From assembly GCA_949152475.1 (NCBI GenBank), contig OX424555.1, forward strand, positions 10,434,868-10,498,867: 64,000 nucleotides of DNA, in the 5' to 3' direction. Both the position numbers and the translations under genes were made by a program. The notes under the pieces were generated by a model. It was not told where the DNA came from. It worked only from the letters and a program-made list of their open reading frames with translations, and made no database searches. The DNA is from Terebella lapidaria. Its lineage: Eukaryota > Annelida > Polychaeta > Terebellida > Terebellidae. Below, in pieces: positions 1-10,725 of this stretch; position 1 is the first letter of the stretch; every line of letters begins with the position of its first letter.

Positions 1-1825
1 ATTAGTCTCAAGTAACATTTGATGTCACTTGAATTCATAGAGTAGTGAGGTTTTTTTATGGTTCAAAAATTGTAAAGTTATAAATGAATACACATATATT
101 ATGTATAAATTATTCTGTCTATGAAGTATATGTATAAATTATTCTGTCTGGTTAAATCATGTCAGGACCGTTAAACACCGGACATCTGAGTTTGGGGTTG
201 TGTCGTACACCGGTATAAAATGTGGCGTGTGCATCTCAGGTTTGTTTAGTGCTTTTGTGTTTTTTGCCATAGGCTTTCTTACTTTCAGAATTAGTGCTTG
301 ATCATTAAAATAATACTGTGTGCTGGACATTATACTCATCTCAAACCCATGTGTGACCCCATACAAAATTGATACATTTCGTTAGCTGGCGTAATGTACA
401 CGAGCTCTACTTAATACACTATGTGTAGTATCCTGCAATGATTAGAGAAATGATAGATGGTCTTTCAAGGACAACTAATAGAGGCAGGCCGATCATTCCA
501 TGAATAAAGTCAACACTAGTGTACTAGGAATAATTAAACACGGACTTATTTCCTGTCAAGATATTGCCGAAGTCAACCACCTAGAACAAAGGCATCACAC
601 CCACTATGTATAATATAACATACACATATCTGAATGTATATTTCAACTGATAAGATGTGGAGTTCCCTTCTCTCTTCATTGATTGTCGCTGTGCTCATCT
701 TATATACAGTACGATTGGCCCAGCCTTGATATATTCGTGTCGCACGGTTCACTGAAAGGACCACTGATAGAAAACAAGAATATGTTATAATGGAAAAATC
801 AAAATTGATCATTGATAGTACGCCAACAATGGGTTTTATCATTTGATCAGAATTATGTTGTCCATTTAGTTGTCAAAGTTACATCAAGAATCAGCGTTAA
901 ATGGAACTCTGGAGTTTTAAATTCACCAAACGCTATTCCCGCACCTATAAACGCATCCATTGAGTGCAAAACACAAATTACTCACGAGCTCCCTGGAACT
1001 TTCTGACAGTGCATATTGCAAATTCCAATATTTATGTTATTTTTCGCAGATGTGTCATAATTGCCCTGAATCATTGATGGTCTTCCTTTTTGTTTGGTTG
1101 TGTGTCAACCAAGTTCCAGATTAAAATTGTGCTATTCATGGAAGAAACTAGTACAATCAACCAATTAAGCGAAACTGAAATATTGCGTTTCATTTTGTTT
1201 CAGGGTTTCGCTGTAAATTTCTATCGTTCGCTCATGGATAAGCTGTGTATTTCAACGTGTAAATTATGGCGAGAAGGTGAGATGTAGAGAATTTTTTATA
1301 TTTAACCACAAACAAAGGCAAACATACAGGTAAAAACTTTCTACACAACACGATAAAGCTTTTATAGAAGGACATCCTTGTTGGTATGCTCACTTAGGAC
1401 AGTTACATGATATCTCTTCTCTCTGAGTCATGACGGTTTGAACATGCCTGCCGTTTGAATATGCCACCTGATCGCCAAAAAATAATTCACTTTGAATAAG
1501 CTAAATTGATTCCCGTTTGGGACAGACCAAGTAATCTCTGGCTAGGGGGGGGGGGGAGACAGGTTCCAGAATACACCCAAATAGGTGGGCTCGGCTGGAC
1601 ACATGGCTGGACACCTTCGGTGGGTGTCCAAGACTGACTCGTGAATCATCTCTCGTGAACGGACAGTAATCATGCTAAAACAGAATGTCCCCAGTTCCCT
1701 TAGACTAATGGACCCGCGTGATTTAGACCTGGAGCTTTATCCATTTTACCTTGATTGATTGCAAGGTATTGTTATCCACGAGATGATCGAGACATCAGTT
1801 ATTCATGACAGTCAGGTTTTTCAAA
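1..1825. repeat. Segmental repeat, copy 1 (partner 51581-54130)
   Basis: The first 196 bases match 51581-51794 almost base for base, and similarity resumes at about 611 against 52665 and runs on to about 1825 against 54130. Between these blocks the copies differ: copy 1 has about 410 bases at 197-610 where copy 2 has a tandemly repeated 870-base block. A run of G lies at 1544-1554. No coding region is recognised. Part of this copy is the start of the dispersed unit described at 590-3960. Confidence 0.85.
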
Positions 1826-3960
1826 ATTTGTCCGTCTTACCATAGTAAATAGGGGTCATTTCATCAGGTTTCACGAAATAAAAAAAATAATGGTTATCAC
1901 TTTAAGTACTAATTCGAGTTCATCTGGTTTGCTTGATATCTGAATGCATGAATATACATATACATGCTGGGGGTATGTATACTTACAGGTTGTGCAGATC
2001 ATTTGGAATTGTACGATTTACATGTGTGGGACTGTCTACCTGTTTTTTTTTTAAGCTAACTGGTGGAGACAGTGATACTTATTTCCAGTAATGGTTGATG
2101 TTGCTATGCAATCAAAAGTCGACAACAAGGTGCAGATCCCACAGTTACCACTGCCAATCAGGTAATTAAACCATGGTAGCGTGCCTAATTATTACATCAC
2201 TGGAACATGACGTCATATCAAATTGTACCGATATGACCTGAAATGTTAATTTAACAGTTGATAATACAGCTATCATAGCACTCTTAATTTGCACATTCCT
2301 GTGGATGAGGAAAAAATATGAGTGTTGTTTTCGGCCACCTAGCTTGTGAATTCACTGGTATCTATATTGTTTCCCGTAATATATTATAAATTCTGAACGA
2401 ACACTTATTGAATAGTTCATTCATTCTAACTAGTGAGTAGAACATGCAAATTCAGTCTGATTGTATAAAAGTGTGATTTTTATGGAACTGTTACCATATT
2501 TTAACCGGTTTGAAAGAAAGTGAATAACATTCGAATGATTCATAACCCAAAGGTCAAGCACGAGAGACGCTGTACATGCCGGGTGAAAGTTTAGTGCTCA
2601 CTTCAGTCACTTGTTTGCCTGGCGCCACCAAAGTTATCACGAAGCCTTTCAATCCCGGAGATGCTCTGTATTAAATAAAGCTTATCAGCCGTGAGAAGTA
2701 TAATCAAACATGATAAAAAGGATTATGACGATGAGTGGCATTGGGTAATATTTTCTGCGGGTGATTTACAATGGACTTGAATTTGGCAGGCAATACATGG
2801 TGTTCGTTGGATGACAAATAATGGCTTTGATGTGTTTGATGCTTCCCTACCGAGAATGTAAGCATCGAGTGACCTCGGTTTTACTACTGATATGAACTCA
2901 GCAATGCAATGTAAGTATCGATCTATTACCGCAAATACAGTAGATTTTGATGGTGCCAATAACAAACGTAAAATACAACATTTTGCAATAGAAACAAAGC
3001 CCGACCAAATAGTTTATCCAAAGACACACTGGCGTCATCAGGGGCAGACAGTGTGTTAAATGTAGTTGTTTCTACTGTACACCTGATGGAATTAGTATAC
3101 AACTGTCCAACAACCTGATGAATGATTTAGAAGTCCGAAACAAACTACATGGAACAGATATATGACAAGTACATAAGTACCTAATCACAAGCCAGAAATA
3201 TCACATATGCACACATGTATTTATTATCAATGTTCCAATTGGTCCTTCCTGAATACCCATTGTGGACAATCCTTTCCTCTAACTTTGACTCGACCCAAAC
3301 ACTGTCTTGCAGATGATAATTTTTCAGAATTTCTATCGATTATCGATGTGTTCCAAGACACAGTAGCTGTCTCACATAACCATTGATTTCAATGATCACT
3401 TCGACATGTACAACCTGATTCAAGTTATTGAGTATTATTCGTGAATAGAATGTTTTATTCGCAAATAGAATAGTTTTATTCGCGAATAGAACGTTTTATT
3501 CGCGAATAGAACGTTTTATCCGTGAATAGAATGTTTTATTCGTGAATAGAACGTTTTATTCGCGAACAGAACGTTTTATTCGCGAATAGAACGTTTTATT
3601 CGTGAATAGAACGTTTTATTCGCGAATAGAACGTTTTATTCGTGAATAGAACGTTTTATTCGTGAATAGAACGTTTTATTCACGAATAGAATATTTAGCG
3701 ATTTTTTTAAATTGGTGTCCTGCAAGAAAAATTTAGATGTCACATATCAGCCACCGTATATCTGGGCCGGTGCAATCAACCGCCCATCAACCCCCGTCTG
3801 ATAACTAACACCTTGAGTTTTTGGTGTATGAACCATCACAAAAATTCTGCTGGGGATTTTTTGCTTACTCTGTTGCAATTCAGCTACTAGTGTGACATAT
3901 TCCATTTATGTCAGGTGAATTACATTTCCATACAGTGTACATATTAAAGGATACTAGTGA
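590..3960 (+). repeat. Dispersed multi-kb repeat unit, copy 1
   Basis: A set of short landmarks occurs here in an order that recurs elsewhere in the window. They are a block ending in CATTGATTGTCG (about 590-720), a block around CCATTGAGTGCAAA (955), a block around GAATACACCCAAA (1526-1610), TTATCACGAAGCCTTTCAATC (2632), GACTCGACCCAAACACTG (3290) and GCTTACTCTGT with CAGCTACTAGT (3866-3890). Diverged copies are near 25.5-26.5 kb, 26.6-31.2 kb, 36.8-42.3 kb, 52.7-55.6 kb and from 61.3 kb. A block at about 2966-3160 is repeated in inverted orientation at about 31400-31600. No convincing long ORF is present, so the nature of the unit is unknown. Confidence 0.7.
3437..3692. repeat. 20-bp minisatellite with palindromic ATTCGCGAAT core
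   Basis: Thirteen tandem units of about 20 bp read GTTTTATTCGCGAATAGAAC. Units differ mostly by CG to TG or CA changes in the core, the pattern expected from CpG deamination. There is no spacer sequence, so this is a satellite and not a CRISPR array. Confidence 0.95.
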
Positions 3961-6848
3961 ATGTTATTGTAAAACCTACTGTTCCATATTCGGTTTGTAT
4001 GTGTCTCCCCATATTTTACATGCATAAGATACAATGTGGAAAGACTGCTATCCACATATCGAACATATTGTGCTTTGTAAGGGTCACAAATATTCCGAGT
4101 AACTTTACTTACAACAGATTTGATATAATACCAATTTCAATTGTCATTTATTATGACAAAAATTTTACGGGAGTTGACTCTGACCACATTCATACCATCA
4201 ATGTAAATACCACCTGTATATTTTGTCATAAACTTTTATTATTTAGTGAGAGTTAATTGAGTTTTAAGTGCTGGTCCAACATAGTACGACGGGTCTGGGC
4301 CCGGTAAAAGGCCCGAGAAGCTAGGGGCAGGTACATTATTTAAATAGAGGGCGGAAAGTGAACACAGCGGGCTCTTCACAGCCAGGGGTATGTGGGCCCT
4401 TCAGCGGGCCCAGAAACCCAGAGTATTTTGTATGTCCTGTGGTAGCTTTCTGGCCTTTCAACACTCTAAATTCCACTGGAACATCCATTGATGCCATTGT
4501 TTTCATAATGATTGTAAGAAAAAAAACCGAGCCTTTATTCTGAAAAAAATATAGAACAAATGAGAAGAGAACCAGCGCATTTGTGCCGGGATGTGTAGCC
4601 TATTGGAAAGGCCCAGAAGCCAGAACGTTTTTTTATGTTCTTTTGTAGTTTGACAAGGGCCCTTCCAGCCCCCGGATCCGCCAGTAGAGATGAGGGTGCC
4701 TGACCCCCGTATCTCCCTCCTCTATACCCGCTACTGGAGATTTATTTAAAGACAAAGGTGATACCACATCACGAATACAGAAGTTAATTAACCTACTGAG
4801 TATGTTACAAAAACAACAAATGGAATAAAAGAACAAAATTTTGTACGAATAAGTACTTCAACTGTGCGATACTATAATCTCTTCGGGCTTTCCTCAGTCA
4901 GAACAACTGCCAGCCGAGGACCAGCCCCATGGCGCTCTCCAGGGCAGCCACACACTCTGTCCATACCATATACTTGGTACCGTTTGCAGAGAGAGTCGTA
5001 AAATATGCCATTACAGAACATGACCATTGTTAGAATTACTTAGCACCACCGTAAGAATTTGTGTTATTTTCGTTGGAAATAGAATCATGATATATGATGA
5101 GTTTCTCATTGTTTCCGAAGGGGCCTAAGTGTATAGGTAATGAACAGAACTGAATGATTCGTGGGGCGTATTAAGTAATCCGGTAGCTACAAACCCAGCC
5201 ACAGAAACTACTAGTTCTCAGAACTACATAATTTAATGAAGTTAAACATCACATAATAATGGTTTTAGGTTGGCGTTATAATTTACAAGTGTGATGTTTG
5301 GATGTTATAATAATACCACTGTTTAATATTTTTGTCCCATACGGACTTGATGATCAATAGATATATTAATGAGAGCCAAAAATTATGTAAATCCGTAAAT
5401 AAATATACATCAGGTGACAGTTGCATGTGCCTGTTCCATTATCCACATCAATGTCATGATAATATCGTACCAAATAATTTTGTGGGCCTGCAGATACAGG
5501 CGTATAAAGATGAGTTGAAAATTAGTAGCAACCGACAAGTAATTCAAGAACCCAAATATTCATCTCCGTTGGCTCACTTATCAAGTATTGTCTATCTATT
5601 AACATATCCGAGTGCATGTGAATATGCACAGGTACTCAGATATGTCGTACAAATTACACGTTTCATTGTAAAATTTCGTCATAATTGTGCTGAAATAAAT
5701 CGAAATTGAAATATTCGATATGACAATATTCAGGTAAATGTTAATTCGCTGAAATCACCTTGTAGCTAGCGTACACTCGTACAATCGAACTCATCGAAGT
5801 CATCGTTTACTTGGAATTGTCCTTTATTGTACTTCAGACTTGACAGACTTGTACTCGACATTTGTACGTGAAACTGAAAATGACAAAAATATTGATATGA
5901 TAAAGCAGTATATACTAGTAGATGTATGACGACTATAACCTTTCTCTGGTTTCATAAACTTCGTGACACTGATTCAACATAATTAAAACCAAATACTAGA
6001 TTATACTGGTAATAGTAGAACAAGCTGTGAGCCTATTTAACATTACTGATTACATGTGCAACTATATGCCTACACAGCCACAGCTGGCTTGAGCAGGGCT
6101 GGGCTACTCGAACACTCAAAATATTGACAAATGAATGTCATCTACTGCGACTACTATGAAAAGATTCTATAAAAGTTTATAATTACGTATGTATACCTAT
6201 GATGCTGAGATAGGCGTTCATTTCACTATAATTCACATTTTTCAACCAACTAATTTACTCGAACTTTCGATTTTTGCGAACTTGCACAACAACAACAAAA
6301 ACACTGGCGCCCTCAAGCGAATGCGAGAAATGAAAACAAGAATCGTTCTTTTCAAAGTCTACCGACCGATACATGGCTCACGGCCGTCACACACCTCATC
6401 GACACTCTGAAACAATTACCCTGCACCGCCTCCCTCCGTCCATGCCGGCTTCACCCAGGCGACCCCACGTCTCCTGGACACGGTCAGTTCCGAACCACTC
6501 ATGCAGTCACAAGCCGCTGATTGCACAAGTGTTATTGCCTGCTATTATTGCACGCTGATATTACACGCTGTCCACTCAGATCCATCAAGCGGTGCTTCAA
6601 TAAAGCACACGGGGCAACAGAGACATCTATCAAACCTCGCACACCTATTGAGACGCGTGTGCTCAGGAATTATTACACATTCCGTGCCAGCACCAAGTTT
6701 ATGGCATCAATCATTTCATCCGAGGACAATGTTCTGGCCAGTCAAGTGTCCACCGTCTTGAACCATTTGCACGGAAAAGTTTCACTCTTCCTTTCCTTCG
6801 TTCAGTCAATTCTGCCGAATAAGGCTAGGTCAAAACATTTGTAGCTGT
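3693..6848. other. Intergenic stretch without a recognised gene
   Basis: The stretch is AT-rich apart from two short GC-richer islands at about 4290-4440 and 4600-4740, which share the words GGGCCC and AGGCCCAGAA with each other. An open frame at 6521-6844 on the plus strand ends in a segment rich in Ser, Leu and Val, ahead of the MITE at 6853. It looks mildly protein-like but I cannot assign it. Nothing else is supported. Confidence 0.5.
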
Positions 6849-6852
6849 TTAA

Positions 6853-7274
6853 AGTGATATTGGCAGTAAGTTATGGATTTTTCCATATCTTTCTGATCGA
6901 ATGAAGAAAACATAACAGTTATATATCTGCACTTGTATGCCCAAACAGACGCTCCTATCTAATAGATTTCGTTGCGAGTTTCTGGTGGAGATATTTTGAG
7001 TTTGTTTACATTACCGCCATTCTCGGTGCTCTGTATACCGTGACGCAGTGTGATTCCAGCTTACTCGTATATGTTCGAGCCAATCGAGCGTGAACTAGGT
7101 TAAGTCAGAGGTAACTCTGAGTGGCGCACAAAACAATAAAAAGCGGCTGCTAGTACTGTCATATGCTTGATTTATCCATTCGATCAAGCAAAGTTTGTTT
7201 TGTAACCTATTTTTCTGAGACCACAGGCATATATGTAATTGATTTGGAAAAATAGTTTTCCTGCCAACATCACT
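6853..7274. mobile_element. TTAA-flanked MITE, family A, copy 1
   Basis: The 422-bp element has terminal inverted repeats AGTGATATTGGCAG and CTGCCAACATCACT, which match at 13 of 14 positions. It is flanked by TTAA at 6849-6852 and 7275-7278. A near-identical copy lies at 60772-61191 between unrelated flanks, which proves mobility. It has no transposase. TTAA targets are typical of piggyBac and Kolobok superfamilies, so the source transposase is inferred only at that level. Confidence 0.88.
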
Positions 7275-7278
7275 TTAA

Positions 7279-8287
7279 GGGTATATATCAGCAAAATTAG
7301 ATATTGGTTTTTGTGAAAGCACTGTTTGAACTGAACAAAATGGTTTTCACAGCATATTGATATCATGATTCTTTCCAAAGTTATGGCACTTTAAACATGT
7401 ATATATTCACAGAATCTGACAGCTAATTAATATGCAAATGAGCTGTGTGACGTCATTGACAGACTGCTTTTTAATTAGGCATGTTAAAATGGAATATTGA
7501 GACCGTTTGTATCAATTTTTTTTCACCAAAATCCATTTTTTTAATGTTTTTTAGCTGGAATAGTCAGTGATTTCATGAAATTTGTGGTTGGGCCCTATGG
7601 TTGCTAGGGCCAATATCTAATTAAAAACGAGATATACATGAATGAAACCATTTCAGACAATAGAGTAATAGCATTATATTGAGGAATATATCAGCAAAAT
7701 GTCTGAACACAACCCTTAGCAACCAATACAGGCATTGGAAACCAGCGATAATAGGACACATTAACTTCCCATGGCTCTAAACTTCAGTGATTTCTCAGAC
7801 CTGTATCGGTTGCTAAGGAGTGTTTTTGTACATTTTGTTGATCAATTGCATGAAATATTGTCACTACCCTGTAATCTAAATTGGTTTGGTACTTTTATGT
7901 CTTGTTTTAACTTGAATACTAGGCTTAACAACCTGGTTCCTAATGGCCAAATCAGCACATTGGTTGCCATGGCACTCACTGACTATTCCTACTGAACGAT
8001 ATAACTGATAAGTTTTAGTGACCTAACATAAGCTTAAAGGCCTAATTGTGACTTGTTTAAACACCTCATTAAAAAGCAATCTGTCAATGACGTCACACAT
8101 CTTATTTGCATACTAATTTGCTGACAGATTTTTCAAGATTAATGGGAGAAATTTGCCGGATTTTCAATATTCAAATAGCTATAACTTTTTAACAAATCGA
8201 GATATCAACATTCTGTAAGGACTGTTCTATTCAGCTCACGGAGTGGCTTCAAATAAGCTGATATCATATTTTCGTGACATATACTCT
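7279..8287. mobile_element. TTAA-flanked MITE with about 210-bp inverted arms, family B
   Basis: Ends read GGGTATATATCAGC and, in reverse complement, AGAGTATATGTCAC, flanked by TTAA at 7275-7278 and 8288-8291. Inverted similarity continues inward, for example TGACGTCATTGACAGA near 7447 against TCTGTCAATGACGTCA near 8080. The left TTAA is the same one that closes the family A element to its left, so the two are packed on a single target site. The central part holds a 74-codon frame that I do not regard as a gene. Confidence 0.8.
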
Positions 8288-8291
8288 TTAA

Positions 8292-9912
8292 ATGGTTGTG
8301 AAATCAACCCGAACCTCTGTATCGTGTAAAATTTCCCATTCAGACTCTTCACAATGGCCTGGAATATGTCCAAGTAACTGATACTTCTCACAGTAGATCA
8401 TGCATGAAGTGTTGACTAAAACACTCGCATCACATATAGACTATATTAATTATGAATTGGACCCTATTTTTACAGGCCAGAAATGCCACTGAACCATTCC
8501 TGGAACCAGATATCAAGTACGCCCAGGTACATCACTTGTTTTCCTCAAAATCTGGGAAATGTGCAACTTCAAAATATAGGAAACTCTTTGTAGAATGGTT
8601 TCCCAAAAGTTATTTATATTCATCTGAGCTGGAATTACAGACTAAGTGCAACAAATTGCCTTTTGCATGAAAAAGAGCTTAGGTCACTGTGGTTCTATTT
8701 ATTTACGTAATTAGGCGACACGTTCGTTGTACATCGTTGATGGCAGCTCTTTTGAACTGATCAAAACATGAGTGGCTTCACCATAACATTTTGATCACTG
8801 TTCTGTAATGGCCTGTTTTCCTTTTGTTTCGTTACATATCATAGCACTCCAAACTAGTTCGTCGTGTCTCCGTTCTGTTGGCTTTGTGGTTCTTGTCTCC
8901 TGGCATGGTGATTCAGAATGTTGAGTGCAACGAACAATGAACGAACTGCGATGTAGAAGGATCTGCAAAGAACTTCAATGATTTCAATGGGAAAACGATG
9001 ATACACAATGATACAAGGACATATTAAAAATAATATAAAACAACAATGCCAATGTACGAAAATCCCCCGCGTATGGGCTGTAAATTTTTCATGAGGTACA
9101 GAAAGTACTGCGTAATCATTCTGACTAGCTCCTGTTCGCCTAATTCGTGACCATCAATATTCCGGAGAGTGGGACTTACGTTTTAAAAGTAGCAAATCGA
9201 AGGGCTAATGGAAGTAAATGCGGCAGTGAATTTGTCTTTTATTTGATATAATTGGGTTGCTAAAGTAATTTGATAGTGTGTGTTGAAAACTTAACTTCTC
9301 ACCAGCGGGTCAGATCATATGAATATGATTTGGTTTGACCTTGTCTGACTCTCGTGGATGATTCAAATATCCCCATTTGGCAAATCGTGCGTATAGAAAG
9401 ATCAATATTTGTAACTACCCGTTCCCAATGTAGTTTGCAAAGTTGATTGCACCATCTCCTTGCAATACTCAAGTTTATCCCTAAAACAACCCACACACAC
9501 GAATATTGGCATGTAACACTTGTCTTCATTGTCATGACATCTGTCAGATTGGAAGTCGCCCAGAATGTGGACATATAAGGCGGGTGTGCTATATTGGAAG
9601 AGAATGGAACCTAACTTGCAGACCATACAGTCCGTAGCCGTCCAACGTTCACCTCTTGTCGTAAATAGGCATCTACCTGAAGCCATCGGGATTTCTGCCA
9701 CATGACAATAATAGCTACAGACTGTCGGGCTCAACGCAGCAATTAATGCCATAGAGGGCTAGTGGCGCCTCAACACTTGATCCTGTAATAACCACATCCG
9801 ATATCTTTGAATTTAGGAGGATTATTTATGTCTTGACCAGAAGATATTACCATCCATGTATTAAATCACACTCCGGAAAAGAAAAGAAACATTCAATTGG
9901 AATCAATGCATG
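8292..9912. other. Intergenic stretch; one cysteine-rich open frame on the minus strand
   Basis: Most of the stretch shows no signal. On the minus strand, 9402-9752 encodes 116 codons with a cysteine-rich centre that includes the words GERWTATDCMVCKLGSI and NEDKCYM. Spacing of W, CxxC and later C-Y loosely recalls secreted beta-microseminoprotein-like domains, but the match is weak. It could be one exon of a secreted protein gene or chance. Confidence 0.2.
9909..9912. repeat. Target site duplication CATG, left
   Basis: CATG directly precedes the TG of the 5' LTR and recurs at 23348-23351 directly after the CA of the 3' LTR. A 5-bp duplication was tested and does not fit. Confidence 0.9.
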
Positions 9913-10661
9913 TGTAGTAATTTTAGCGACTGTTACTCCCGTCCCTCCCGCGCACTACACATTTCCACAACAAACATTCATTCTACATGACTTACATACA
10001 GGACAAGTACACACTATACGATCACAAGCATAAACTCCATGTAGTCATGGTTACATACACAGGTCAAACCACGCACCTGCGGCCCCGCTAGCTCAGTACA
10101 CTCGGCCCCGTTTACTCGACCTTGACCTTCACATGCACTGACTTCTAAACATAGAACTTGACACACATACTCCATACATCACGTGCACAGATACAGGCAT
10201 TACAAGTATTAACACGAGCCGGGGAAACCCACTTTCCCGGTGACATCAGCGCATTGCACCACACATTCAACCTATCACAACACCGCTTACACTTGGCGGG
10301 AAATTACACAGCCACATGGTCCCTCGGCCCCAGTCTACTGCGCAGAAGAGTAGTGTAAATCCCAGTGACAGGACGTATAAACAAAAGCTCCTGTGAAGAC
10401 TGTCGATATTAATATACGAACTGAATACAAGTGATATAAAAACCATTGGATATATGTGCAAGATATATAAAGGACTATAATAGGATTATATTCGACTGGG
10501 ATATCACCCGACGTAGGTGAGAGTGCGGCCCCGATTGTGAGTGACTGAATCATTGTTCTTATCACCACAATAAACAGTTGAATTGAAACTGCCGGCTTAT
10601 TGAATCACACGACGACCCAGTTAAACCGGCTTAATATCGGCCGTGAACGATATTCTTCACA
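9913..10661 (+). repeat. 5' LTR
   Basis: The LTR is 749 bp and runs TG to CA. TATA-like words TATAAA (10435) and TATATAA (10464) lie upstream of a polyadenylation word AATAAA at 10569, which would place R roughly in the last 200 bases. It differs from the 3' LTR at two positions that I could find. One of them is a CpG to CpA change. Confidence 0.96.
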
Positions 10662-10680
10662 TTGGCGCCGTTCGACCAGG
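10662..10680 (+). promoter_or_regulatory. Primer binding site region
   Basis: TTGGCGCCGTTCGACCAGG follows the 5' LTR immediately. TGG at one base from the LTR end is the expected complement of a tRNA CCA end. I cannot name the tRNA from the sequence alone. Confidence 0.6.
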
Positions 10681-10725
10681 ATCTGAGCTAGTCTCGAATT
10701 ATCGACCCAGACCTGACCGGCATTG

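Noticed and set aside
3437..3692. CRISPR-like regular repeat
   Set aside because: Units are contiguous 20-mers without spacers, in eukaryotic DNA; it is a minisatellite.
6521..6844. Possible exon ending with a Ser/Leu-rich segment
   Set aside because: Three overlapping frames, no recognised domain, and no clear splice signals; kept only as a note in the intergenic entry.
9908..9912. 5-bp target duplication for the LTR element
   Set aside because: GCATG on the left does not match CATGT on the right; only CATG is shared.
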